From the NCBI RefSeq assembly GCF_027111295.1, contig NZ_CP114287.1, forward strand, positions 4,030,001 through 4,094,000: 64,000 bases of DNA, in the 5' to 3' direction. Below the pieces are notes generated by a model. That model saw nothing but the letters and a program-made list of their open reading frames with translations, was not told where the DNA came from and searched no databases. A program made the position numbers and the translations under genes. Of this stretch, positions 1-8,547 are shown piece after piece. The DNA comes from Flavobacterium gelatinilyticum. GTDB taxonomy: Bacteria; Bacteroidota; Bacteroidia; Flavobacteriales; Flavobacteriaceae. How positions within the stretch are numbered: the first letter of the stretch is position 1; every line of letters begins with the position of its first letter.

Positions 1-188
1 AAAAAGTATTTCTGATATTTTAAAAGGAAAAGGCTTAAATGACTAAATGTTTTAGAATAGTCACTTTATATTATATTTTATACTGAAGAAATTTTCAATA
101 TAATTGTAAAAGCGTATCAGGTAAAGAAAAGAATTGAAAACCAGAAAATATTTATCCGGAATTAATTTTTAAATAAAATTATGTGATT

Positions 189-755
189 ATGAGTAGTCAA
201 AAGAATAAATTGTCAGCAGAACAGGAGGAATCGTTATTAAATGTTTTAGAAGCCCGTTTCGAAAACAATATGAATCGTCATGAAAATATTAAGTGGGATC
301 AGGTATTGTCTAAACTGAAAAATACTCCGGAAAAACTTTGGACTCTCGATGAAATGGAACGAACAGAAGGAGAGCCTGATGTTACAGGATATGATGAAAA
401 AACAAATGAGTATATTTTTGTAGACTGTTCACCGGAAAGTCCAAAAGGAAGAAGAAGTCTTTGTTATGATCATGAAGCCTTAGAAAAAAGAAAAGAAAAC
501 AAACCAAAAGACAGTGCTTTAAATTTAGCTTCAGAAATGGGGGTAGAAATTTTGAATGAGGCAGAGTATCGGGAATTGCAAAAACTTGGCAGATTCGACA
601 CAAAAACATCAAGCTGGATTATGACGCCGGACACGATTCGAAAACTTGGGGGTGCTGTTTTTGCAGATTTCCGTTATGATACCGTTTTTGTATATCACAA
701 TGGTGCTGATTCCTATTATGCCGCAAGAGGTTTTCGTGGTTCACTGCGAGTTTAA
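189..755 (+). CDS. DUF4256 family protein
   Basis: The 188-residue product matches my memory of the DUF4256 family along its whole length, including the central GEPDVTGYD and SPKGRRSLCYD blocks and the C-terminal YHNGADSYYAARGFRGSLRV. The function of the family is not known. There is no signal peptide or membrane segment, so it should be cytosolic. A GTG codon at 183 is also in frame, but the ATG at 189 gives the usual start. The next gene begins 23 bp after the stop and may be co-transcribed. Family assignment is firm, role unknown. Confidence 0.9.
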   Translation: MSSQKNKLSAEQEESLLNVLEARFENNMNRHENIKWDQVLSKLKNTPEKLWTLDEMERTEGEPDVTGYDEKTNEYIFVDCSPESPKGRRSLCYDHEALEKRKENKPKDSALNLASEMGVEILNEAEYRELQKLGRFDTKTSSWIMTPDTIRKLGGAVFADFRYDTVFVYHNGADSYYAARGFRGSLRV

Positions 756-778
756 TATTTATTGAAATTAACTATAAA

Positions 779-2002
779 ATGATAGAATCCAATTTTGAGA
801 ATGCTATTTCTAAAGAGAAAAATATTCTTTTAGTTTTACAAAAAGAAGTAAACTTAGAAACTAAATATTTAATTGAGAATTTTTGCGGGATTGTTATACA
901 AAGCTTTTCTGAGATTCAAATTCCTTTAAAAAATAAAAAGATTTACGTTTGCGGCGATATAAATCAGATGGAAGATATTGATGCGGTTTTGTTTGTAGTA
1001 AAAGAACTTTCTGATAATTACGAAAATTCACCAAATAAAAATATTCATTTGGTAACACTTGGTCAGGTGCCAATTGTAGTTTCAAACGCAGGTGTTTATT
1101 TTAGGGAAATGTTTACAGAGAATTATTTTCAAAAAATAAAGTCAGAACATGCATTTCAGAATTTAACAGAATCAAATAAAGGATCTCAGGCTTTGAGAAC
1201 CGGCATTTATCTTACCGATATTTCGAAAGAAGAATCCCCGGACTCAAAAGAAAAGCTTCATTATCGTCTGTTGAGATGCTCAAGTAATTTTACAGGACCA
1301 ACAGATAACTTTCGGGAAACCGATCATTTTATAATCGATACACTAAACGATTCAGTTAAATATTGTTTTGAAAAGGAAACAAAGCTTAATCATGTTCTGG
1401 CTCAAGTTTATGAGAACAAACGAAAGAATGAAGAAAACTCAAAAGATGTAAAATCGAAAATCAAAGCCCATTCGGATAAAACGAAAGACATGCCCAAGAA
1501 TGGTCTTATTGCTTTTACTACTTTTTATGATGAATCTAATTTTGATCAGTTAAAACGATCTGAAAACGATAGATACGATTGGTGTTATAAACAAACCAGC
1601 GGATTAACGAGACTGCATTTCAAACTAAAAGATACTGTCGAAGAGAAAAATTGGGATAAAGAATTCAGCGTAACTTTATATCCAAATTCTGCTTTTTTAA
1701 TACCACTTTCAACAAACAGACTTTATACGCACGAAATTCGGCCTTCGATGCTGAATATCGATCAGATTCCTATAAGAATGGGATATGTTGCAAGATGTTC
1801 TAATCTTGAAGCTGTGTTTGTGGATGACCAGACTTTTATTAAAGAAAATAATGAATTGATTAAACTGGTACAAATGACTTCTGCTGATATGGAAAATCTG
1901 CGTAATTCTTATTACGAAGAGAATAAAACAGAGAAGAATGTTGAGTACGGGAAAATTTATTTCAGTATGAATTCCGGCGATTACGAAAAACCTATTTATT
2001 AA
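779..2002 (+). CDS. AlkB-like 2-oxoglutarate/Fe(II) oxygenase, long paralogue
   Basis: The C-terminal half looks like a double-stranded beta-helix oxygenase. H231 and D233 lie in the motif AHSDKTKDM, followed by a hydrophobic strand (NGLIAFTTFY); the distal His is H318 in LYTHEIRPS, and R333 or R339 could bind 2-oxoglutarate. The same arrangement (HSD, strand, distal His, Arg) occurs in the next gene, so the two appear to be paralogues. The first 200 residues have no domain I recognise. It is followed closely by a second oxygenase and an endonuclease V homologue, which suggests nucleic-acid repair or modification. The enzyme class is inferred from motifs; the substrate is unknown. Confidence 0.6.
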   Translation: MIESNFENAISKEKNILLVLQKEVNLETKYLIENFCGIVIQSFSEIQIPLKNKKIYVCGDINQMEDIDAVLFVVKELSDNYENSPNKNIHLVTLGQVPIVVSNAGVYFREMFTENYFQKIKSEHAFQNLTESNKGSQALRTGIYLTDISKEESPDSKEKLHYRLLRCSSNFTGPTDNFRETDHFIIDTLNDSVKYCFEKETKLNHVLAQVYENKRKNEENSKDVKSKIKAHSDKTKDMPKNGLIAFTTFYDESNFDQLKRSENDRYDWCYKQTSGLTRLHFKLKDTVEEKNWDKEFSVTLYPNSAFLIPLSTNRLYTHEIRPSMLNIDQIPIRMGYVARCSNLEAVFVDDQTFIKENNELIKLVQMTSADMENLRNSYYEENKTEKNVEYGKIYFSMNSGDYEKPIY

Positions 2003-2017
2003 AAGAATTTGAAGGAA

Positions 2018-2815
2018 ATGAATAATCAGGATTTTTTTGTCAGTACAATTCTGCTGGAAGAAAATATATTTGATGAGTTGTCAAAATCTGTTGAATTTGA
2101 AAATGTTGCTAAGGGACGAATCGGGAACCATCTGGTAAAAATAACCGATAAGGGAGTGCCAATGGTCAGAACAACTACATTGTACACTATACCGGCTCAG
2201 GATTTTTGCAGTATACATCATAAAATTGTACAAAAGATTAATGATGCAATCCAGGGAAAAATTGAAAATAAGCTGCAGATTCAGGATTTTAATAATGCAC
2301 TGATAGAGATTTACGATTGTAATTACAGTAAAATGAAATACCATTCGGATCAGTGTATGGATTTAGAGGTTGATTCATATATCTGTCTTTTTACCTGTTA
2401 TGAAAATCCGGAACAATTGACAGAAAAACTTCTCAGAAGAATGAAAATTAAAAACAAAGAAACAGAGGAAGAGTTTGAAATTCCGCTCCAACATAATTCG
2501 ATTGTTTTGTTTTCATTGGTGGCTAATACAAAATATCTTCATAAAATTGTACTGGAGTCTTTTTCAGGATTAAAATCATCAGAGTCAGATAACAGATGGC
2601 TCGGAATTACTTTTCGGAAATCAAAAACATTCATTCAGTTTACGGATGGAAAACCACATTTCCCAGATGGCGAAGCATTAGTGCTGGCAGATGAAGAACA
2701 AAAGAAAGAATTTTTTAAATTTAGAGGAGGAGAAAATAACAATATAAAATTTACTTATCCTAAAATGTCGTACACATTAAGTTTGGGAGATACACTTCTT
2801 CCAACAAAATGTTAA
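2018..2815 (+). CDS. AlkB-like 2-oxoglutarate/Fe(II) oxygenase
   Basis: The 265-residue product (counting from ATG 2018; an in-frame TTG lies at 2009) carries the iron triad of the 2-oxoglutarate oxygenases. Numbered from the TTG, these are H112 and D114 in YHSDQCMDL, H178 in YLHKIVL, and R196 or R203 in RWLGITFRKS as the likely co-substrate arginine. The short stretch before HSD (ALIEIYDCNYSKMKYHSD) resembles AlkB-type proteins, which bind a flexible nucleic-acid or protein substrate. The gene starts 16 bp after its long paralogue and its stop overlaps the next ATG, so translation is probably coupled. It could act on RNA, DNA or protein. Confidence 0.7.
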   Translation: MNNQDFFVSTILLEENIFDELSKSVEFENVAKGRIGNHLVKITDKGVPMVRTTTLYTIPAQDFCSIHHKIVQKINDAIQGKIENKLQIQDFNNALIEIYDCNYSKMKYHSDQCMDLEVDSYICLFTCYENPEQLTEKLLRRMKIKNKETEEEFEIPLQHNSIVLFSLVANTKYLHKIVLESFSGLKSSESDNRWLGITFRKSKTFIQFTDGKPHFPDGEALVLADEEQKKEFFKFRGGENNNIKFTYPKMSYTLSLGDTLLPTKC

Positions 2816-3330
2816 ATGAAAATTATATGATTTTAGCCTTCGATACTTACTATTTCGAAAACAAAGCCAAAACAGTCTGTCTGGAATTTGAAGAATACAG
2901 TCAAAAAGAAAACTTCAAAGTTCATACAGAAATAATCGAAAATGCAGCAGAATATATTCCGGGAGAGTTTTATAAAAGAGAACTGCCTTGCATTATGAGT
3001 ATGTTAAATCAAATGGATCTGCAAAAGATAGATGCCATAATTGTAGACGGATTTGTATATTTAGATGATGATAAAAAATACGGTCTGGGCGGTCATTTAT
3101 ATGAAAAGCTGAACAAGCAAATTCCGATTATTGGTGTTGCCAAAACAAATTTTGCCAGTATTGAAAAAGATAAAAAGGCATTACTTCGTGGTGATAGCAG
3201 TAAACCGTTATATATAACTTCTATTGGAATTGATCTGGATGAAGCGTTTAAAAATATCGAAAGCATGGCCGGCGAATTCAGAATCCCAACTCTATTAAAA
3301 GAAATGGATCGATTAACGAAAGAACTTTAA
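2809..3330 (+). CDS. endonuclease V homologue (short form)
   Basis: The sequence shows the landmarks of endonuclease V (Nfi), which nicks nucleic acid next to deaminated bases such as inosine. They are an Asp in AFDTYY (D12), the block YIPGEFYKRELP with E58, VDGFVYLDDDKKYGLGGHL with D80, and IPIIGVAK. The D-E and E-D gaps of 46 and 22 residues are close to those of the D43/E89/D110 set in the Thermotoga enzyme. At 173 residues it is shorter than typical Nfi (about 220), with a compressed C-terminus. The ATG at 2809 overlaps the preceding stop by 7 bp; ATG 2827 is an alternative. Homology is good, while activity and true substrate are uncertain. Confidence 0.75.
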   Translation: MLNENYMILAFDTYYFENKAKTVCLEFEEYSQKENFKVHTEIIENAAEYIPGEFYKRELPCIMSMLNQMDLQKIDAIIVDGFVYLDDDKKYGLGGHLYEKLNKQIPIIGVAKTNFASIEKDKKALLRGDSSKPLYITSIGIDLDEAFKNIESMAGEFRIPTLLKEMDRLTKEL

Positions 3331-3337
3331 AGTATTT

Positions 3338-4723
3338 ATGAATACAGCACTTTGGTTAGAAATTGAAAAATTTGATCTGGAGAATCGTACCGAAGAATAC
3401 GGATTTTCGACCAGATTGGCATACGAAAACAACTGGACCATCTATTTTACAAAAACAGCAATTCTTGAATATAAAAAATTCATGTATCTGGCAGCCACTT
3501 CAGCCGAAATGGTCTCACCATCAGAAATTGTCGATATTGTCTGGCATCAGCATTTAATATTTACTAAGTCCTACTCTGATTTTTGTACTGTTTTATCAAA
3601 GCGGATCGAACATATTCCGTCAACACATAATAAAGCAGACTTTGAAAAATTTAAACGAGCAAAAGAACTGACTAAAAAATTATACGAAGCAGACTTTGAT
3701 AAACAACCCGAAGATTTTTGGGATTTAGATAATCCTTTAAAATCATTGCAGTTAGAAAAATCGAATCTGGATCTGATAATGATAAAAAGAAGATTTTTAT
3801 TGTTTTTTGCACTTTTGATTTTTCCTGCAGCGTTTCTTTTTAAACCTGCTTTAGTTCAAATTGACAATCCTGATTTTGCTTACTACTACATTTTTTTATT
3901 TGTTTTGACACTTATTTTGTTGATGAAATTTATAAAAAGTGCGTATAATGATTTAGCTCAAAAACTGAAAGAAAAAACGCTCATTAATCATCTTACACCT
4001 CTTGAGCTGGTGATCTTTCAAAAAGAGCGATTAGATTTTGTTATTGACGGAGTTGTAAATAATCTCATCGTAAGTGCAAAAATACAAATTGCAGGAAATA
4101 AAGTAGGTTTGGTCGACGGCACACCAACTGATAATCAATACGAAAATTGTGTTATCGAAGTCATGAAAGAATATGATTTTATGCCGTATTCGCAGCTTGT
4201 TCGGATAATTTTAGCGAAACCACTTTTTGTGCAGCTGCCTAATACAGTTGGAAAAATTAGAGAAACTGTCATTAATTCTAAAGAATATTTGATGGTGATA
4301 AAAATAGCATTGTTTGTTTTTGGGCTTTTGTTAAGCATTGGTTTCAGCAGAATTATTATTGGAATTTCCCGCGGAAAAGCCGTTACCAATATTGTTTTTA
4401 TTATGATGATCTTATGTGCGATATCCTATCGTTATTTTAAGAAGATTAGTAATTATTTATTCCTTAATACACTTCACGAAATTTTCAAAAAAGAAAAAAT
4501 GAATACCGAAGAAGCTCAGGACTGGCAGTGGAGTTATTTTTTATATGGAGGGCTTGCCGTTTCATTTATTCCGCTCAGTACATCACCGGGCAGTGCTTTT
4601 GATTCCAATCGCAGCAACTATTCAAGTGACGGAAGCTCGGGCGGTTCTTGCGGCAGTTCAGACAGCAGCAGTTCCTGCGGAAGCTCTTGCGGCAGTTCGT
4701 GCGGAGGTTGCGGCGGTGATTAA
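3338..4723 (+). CDS. WHxH (GRDP/TIGR04222-like) membrane protein with Gly-Ser-Cys tail
   Basis: The first 130 residues contain DIVWHQHLIFTKSYSDFC, the WHxH signature of glycine-rich-domain proteins (DUF1399 type). Hydrophobic segments follow near residues 147-168, 178-196, 318-340, 350-368 and about 400. The last 50 residues are an extreme Gly/Ser/Cys tract with repeated SCGSS units, typical of TIGR04222-type membrane proteins. The function of these proteins is unknown. The gene lies 7 bp after the endonuclease V homologue and is probably in the same operon. The repetitive tail makes the reading frame end easy to misread, but the stop is clean. Confidence 0.7.
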   Translation: MNTALWLEIEKFDLENRTEEYGFSTRLAYENNWTIYFTKTAILEYKKFMYLAATSAEMVSPSEIVDIVWHQHLIFTKSYSDFCTVLSKRIEHIPSTHNKADFEKFKRAKELTKKLYEADFDKQPEDFWDLDNPLKSLQLEKSNLDLIMIKRRFLLFFALLIFPAAFLFKPALVQIDNPDFAYYYIFLFVLTLILLMKFIKSAYNDLAQKLKEKTLINHLTPLELVIFQKERLDFVIDGVVNNLIVSAKIQIAGNKVGLVDGTPTDNQYENCVIEVMKEYDFMPYSQLVRIILAKPLFVQLPNTVGKIRETVINSKEYLMVIKIALFVFGLLLSIGFSRIIIGISRGKAVTNIVFIMMILCAISYRYFKKISNYLFLNTLHEIFKKEKMNTEEAQDWQWSYFLYGGLAVSFIPLSTSPGSAFDSNRSNYSSDGSSGGSCGSSDSSSSCGSSCGSSCGGCGGD

Positions 4724-4787
4724 GAACGGTTTTATTTTTTTCTTCTAAAAATAATTATTTGCACTTTCTTTTGTTAATCATAAGTAT

Positions 4788-6158
4788 ATGAAAAATATAT
4801 TTCTGCTCGTTTTTTTATTTTTAAGTCCGCTGGGTTTTGCGCAAAATCCAGTTTTCGAGATTAAATATTCTCAACAATTGGCTGTTTTTGTTTTTTTAGG
4901 AAACTTATCTGAAACTTATCCGGATAATGTTTTTAAAACCGAATTTCAAAAATCAAAATACAATGTAGAGAAATATAAAAATCTGATTTCAAAATTCGAT
5001 CAGCTTTCTGTTCATTATAGTTTTCAATTTGAAGATTATCCGTATGGTTCAAAGAAAACAATGCAGACAGAGGATGTTTTGAAAAAGCACCTCATTGAAA
5101 CAGAAAATTTAAATGATTTCAAACTCCGTTCTGCCGGAATAATTCCCAATAAAACCCTAAGTGATTTAGGAGAATGTATTTCAGAATTTATACCAATTTA
5201 TAACGAACTGATTTATAATCCGAATAAAGAAAAATTTGAAAAACAGCTTGATGAAATTAAGAAATACTCAAATGAACATCAGATTGAAAATTATTTTAAA
5301 ACAGGATTAATTTTTTATAATTCGAGTTGGGATAATTCGATTCCTTTTGAAGCCGCTTTTTATCCGCTTCCCAATTCGAAGGGATTTACAGCACAGGCAT
5401 TTTGTAATAATTTTATCAGTGCCATCCAAACTGATTTAAAATCGCATAAAGATTTGTTTAGTGTTATGCTGCACGAAACGTATCATATTATTTATGACGA
5501 ACAATCGCTTGAAGTCAAGAAAGAAATTGATACTTATTTTAAAGATAACGAATCAAAATGCAGTAATTATGCCTATCAGCTTATGAATGAAGTTTTGGCA
5601 ACCGTACTGGGAAATGGATATGTTTATGAAAAATTAGACGGAAAAATCGATGATGGTGATTGGTATAATAAGAAATATATTAATTTAATGGCGAAGAAGA
5701 TTTATCCTTTAACTAAAGAATATATCGACCAGAAAAAGCCAATTGATAAAAATTTTATAGATCAGTATATTAAGCTTTACGAAACTAATTTTTCGGAATG
5801 GATAAATGAGCTGGACAATATCATGACGTATCGTTATGTGATTTCAGATGATGTAAAAGATTTTACGACAATAAACAAAATGTTCCGTTACCGTTCCCGT
5901 GCACAATATGAAGACCACATTACAGAAAGCAGTATTGAAAAAATGCAGAATACACCGCTCACCAAAATCGTAATCATTTCAAAAGACAGCAAAGAAAAAA
6001 TAAAGCTGCTGAAAAATAAATTTAAAGAATTGAAAAACTTGAAAGCAAATCCTGAAAAAGAATTTGCCGAAAAGATTTTCTTAGCCGATAAAAGTCAGTT
6101 AATTATAGTGAATAGGAAGAAAGCAGATCTTGAAACACTTATTAAATCAATAAAATAA
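4788..6158 (+). CDS. exported HExxH protein, probable metallopeptidase
   Basis: The N-terminus is a clear signal peptide (MKNIFLLVFLFLSPLGFAQ), so the protein is exported. H229-E230-T-Y-H233 (VMLHETYHIIYDE) is a zinc-peptidase HExxH motif, and E268 in LMNEVLATVL, 35 residues on, could be the third ligand as in gluzincins. I do not recognise the family. The C-terminal third is Lys-rich with short repeats (KNKFKELKNLKANPEK). It follows the membrane protein by 64 bp and precedes a small gene by 3 bp. Zinc binding is a reasonable inference and peptidase activity less certain. Confidence 0.55.
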   Translation: MKNIFLLVFLFLSPLGFAQNPVFEIKYSQQLAVFVFLGNLSETYPDNVFKTEFQKSKYNVEKYKNLISKFDQLSVHYSFQFEDYPYGSKKTMQTEDVLKKHLIETENLNDFKLRSAGIIPNKTLSDLGECISEFIPIYNELIYNPNKEKFEKQLDEIKKYSNEHQIENYFKTGLIFYNSSWDNSIPFEAAFYPLPNSKGFTAQAFCNNFISAIQTDLKSHKDLFSVMLHETYHIIYDEQSLEVKKEIDTYFKDNESKCSNYAYQLMNEVLATVLGNGYVYEKLDGKIDDGDWYNKKYINLMAKKIYPLTKEYIDQKKPIDKNFIDQYIKLYETNFSEWINELDNIMTYRYVISDDVKDFTTINKMFRYRSRAQYEDHITESSIEKMQNTPLTKIVIISKDSKEKIKLLKNKFKELKNLKANPEKEFAEKIFLADKSQLIIVNRKKADLETLIKSIK

Positions 6159-6161
6159 GTA

Positions 6162-6482
6162 ATGGAAAAAGATCTCCTGAAAATTTTAAATGATATTGAG
6201 CTGAGACCAAAAATGTTTTTTGCTGATCCGGATTATTTTAAATTATCTTCATACCTGTTTGGCTATTTAACCTGTTTAGATAATGTTTACGAAACTTCAA
6301 TAAACAATGTCTTTTCTGAATGGTTAAATAATAAAGGTCAAAGAACTTCTGTTTTTTGGACAGAATATATTTTGAAGATGAGTGCAGATAATAATGAAGA
6401 ACTGGCTTATGAATTATTGATTAAAGAAATAAAATTATTTCTAAAAGATCCTGCTTTTTCTAAGCAGATCCTAAAGCAATGA
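6162..6482 (+). CDS. hypothetical protein
   Basis: This 106-residue acidic protein has no signal peptide, no membrane segment and no family I recognise. It begins 3 bp after the exported HExxH gene and is probably the last gene of that transcription unit. The next gene runs the opposite way, and its stop lies 8 bp beyond this one. Tight spacing supports a real gene, but nothing indicates its role. Confidence 0.6.
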   Translation: MEKDLLKILNDIELRPKMFFADPDYFKLSSYLFGYLTCLDNVYETSINNVFSEWLNNKGQRTSVFWTEYILKMSADNNEELAYELLIKEIKLFLKDPAFSKQILKQ

Positions 6483-6490
6483 TTTTTCTA

Positions 6491-6895
6491 CTACGATTTT
6501 TTCCACCTAAAATATCTTTCTATACCATTACTTTCATCATAGGTATATTCATATTGTATCGACTTTTTCTTCTTCTCAAATTCGGTATAAGAAATAGAAA
6601 TTATATCTTCTTGATATTTTGCTCTCTGTGCTTTGATTAAATGATAAGATAATTGGTTTTTATCATCTTTAGTTTTTATTAGAATATCAGTATCATTTCC
6701 TATTACCTCAATTATATCATCTAATAAAATCAATTCGGAGTTTTCATCTCGTATGCATATATATTTAGAAGGCAGAACATCACTTTGCATTAAGTAAAAA
6801 TTGTTAGTCAGGCTTTCTTTGTAGTAGTAATCTTTAGAGATACATTTTGTAAAAAGAATTGAGCTCAGAATAGCAATAAATAAAGTTTTCTTCAT
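6491..6895 (-). CDS. putative lipoprotein, unknown function
   Basis: The first residues MKKTLFIAILSSILFTKC form a hydrophobic signal ending in Cys at 18, a plausible lipobox (LFTKC). That implies export and lipidation at the inner or outer membrane. The rest (134 residues total) is polar with no recognised domain. It converges on the plus-strand gene ending at 6482 and diverges from the monooxygenase at 7000. Confidence 0.6.
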   Translation of the reverse strand: MKKTLFIAILSSILFTKCISKDYYYKESLTNNFYLMQSDVLPSKYICIRDENSELILLDDIIEVIGNDTDILIKTKDDKNQLSYHLIKAQRAKYQEDIISISYTEFEKKKKSIQYEYTYDESNGIERYFRWKKS

Positions 6896-6906
6896 CAGGA
6901 TTATAT

Positions 6907-6937
6907 TTTGCTCAGGTGTGGTTTTATCTTAAATTTG
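6907..6937 (+). promoter_or_regulatory. Bacteroidetes-type promoter for the FAD monooxygenase
   Basis: TTTG at 6907-6910 and TAAATTTG at 6930-6937 are separated by 19 bp. This matches the TTTG / TAnnTTTG promoter consensus known for Bacteroidetes sigma-A. Transcription would begin shortly downstream, leaving a leader of about 55 nt before the CDS at 7000. Confidence 0.7.
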
Positions 6938-6999
6938 CGAAGCTTACCTAAACTGATAATTCAGTATGGTTAAAGGGAAGCAGGATCAAAGTTAATAAA

Positions 7000-8463
7000 G
7001 TGGAAGCGAAAAAAAGAGATAGGCAAGAGACAAACTGGACGATGTGTCTGGAATGTCAGGGGCGTGGAAAAAAAAGCCAGCGAATTAGCAAAAAAGTCAA
7101 ACTTCGCTATCAGAATGAACTTGATCTATTTGAGAAAACAAATCGCGAAGGAACGGCTCCCGTTCGTCCAAAAGCACATTTATTGATCTGTTCCAGTTGT
7201 TCCGGATCCGGATTAATCAGCTCAGAAAACCCTCCCGAAGCCAATACAGAAAATTATCCGCATGTTGCTATTATTGGCGGCGGAATAGGCGGCGTGGCTT
7301 TGGCCGTAGCCTGCCTGCATCGCGGCATTCCTTTTACTCTTTTTGAACGCGACGACAATTTCGACGCCCGGTCTCAGGGTTACGGACTTACTTTACAGCA
7401 AGCCAGTAAAGCAATCGAAGGATTTGGCGTTTTTTCGTTAGATGAAAAAGTAATCTCAACAAGACACCTCGTTCATACTACCGAAGGAAAAGTAATTGGC
7501 GAATGGGGAGTCCGGAAATGGATTCCTGCCGATGTGAAAATTTTCCAAAAACGCTCCAATATGCATATTGCGCGCCAGTCCCTGCGTCTGGCTTTGCTAA
7601 AACAACTCACGAAACAAGAAAATGTAAAATGGGGACACCAGCTGCTGGATTTTCAGGAATCTGAAAACGGCGACTTTAATCTGAATTTTAAAGTAAATGA
7701 CGAAATAAAAACCTTAAAGGCAGATCTTGTTGTGGGTTCCGATGGCATTCGAAGTTCAGTCAGAAAATTATTGATTGGAGAAGATGCCGCGCCTTTACGT
7801 TACCTGGGCTGTATTGTAATATTAGGAATTTGTCCTTTGAGCGCACTTGAAAATCTTGAAAGTCCTTTGTTAGATTCGGCTACCGTTTTTCAAACTGCCA
7901 ACGGAAATGAACGAATTTATGTTATGCCTTACACGGCAGATTCGGTTATGTGGCAGCTTAGTTTTCCAATGCCCGAAGATGAGGCAAAAGAATTAAGCGT
8001 ACAAGGAACTCATGCATTAAAAGAAGAAGCCTGCCGAAGAACCCAATGGCACGATCCAATTCCGCAGATTTTAAAAGCAACAAACGAAGCCCAGATTTCG
8101 GGTTATCCGGTTTATGACCGTGAATTACTCAATCCGGAATTATTAAAGAAATGCGGAAACGCCACTCTTATTGGCGATGCTGCACATCCTATGAGTCCGT
8201 TTAAAGGACAAGGCGCCAATCAGGCTTTATTGGATGCACTTACTTTGGCCAGAACAATTACAAAAGGATGCTGGTCTTTAGCACAATGGAAAAAAGCAGG
8301 ATTAAGAGAAAGTGTCCTTAATGAATTTGAATCTGAAATGGCAGAAAGGAGTTCTTCCAAAGTAAAAGGTTCAGCAGATGCAGCAAAGTTTCTGCATTCC
8401 GAAATCGTACTTTATGAAGGTGATGAACCAAGGGGAAGATGTTTGAACAGGGGAGAGTTATAG
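7000..8463 (+). CDS. FAD-dependent monooxygenase with N-terminal zinc-finger-like segment
   Basis: The body is a PHBH-fold flavin monooxygenase. It has a Rossmann motif IIGGGIGGVAL near residue 91, a DG motif VVGSDGIRSSVR near 245, and a second FAD motif TLIGDAAHPMSPFKGQGAN near 390. Such enzymes use NAD(P)H and O2 to hydroxylate small molecules, or inactivate drugs as TetX does. The unusual part is the first 70 residues, with C16-x2-C19-x-G-x-G and C64-x2-C67-x-G-x-G, like half of the DnaJ zinc domain. Translation starts at GTG 7000 if this segment is included. ATG 7042 (residue 15) would still keep the Cys pairs. Substrate unknown. Confidence 0.8.
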   Translation: MEAKKRDRQETNWTMCLECQGRGKKSQRISKKVKLRYQNELDLFEKTNREGTAPVRPKAHLLICSSCSGSGLISSENPPEANTENYPHVAIIGGGIGGVALAVACLHRGIPFTLFERDDNFDARSQGYGLTLQQASKAIEGFGVFSLDEKVISTRHLVHTTEGKVIGEWGVRKWIPADVKIFQKRSNMHIARQSLRLALLKQLTKQENVKWGHQLLDFQESENGDFNLNFKVNDEIKTLKADLVVGSDGIRSSVRKLLIGEDAAPLRYLGCIVILGICPLSALENLESPLLDSATVFQTANGNERIYVMPYTADSVMWQLSFPMPEDEAKELSVQGTHALKEEACRRTQWHDPIPQILKATNEAQISGYPVYDRELLNPELLKKCGNATLIGDAAHPMSPFKGQGANQALLDALTLARTITKGCWSLAQWKKAGLRESVLNEFESEMAERSSSKVKGSADAAKFLHSEIVLYEGDEPRGRCLNRGEL

Positions 8464-8547
8464 TGATTGCTGTCTCATAAGTTGTAGATATTTTACGCCT
8501 TCTTCGAGAGAAGAATTTATTTAGAATTTCAAGCAAAACAAAAAAAT

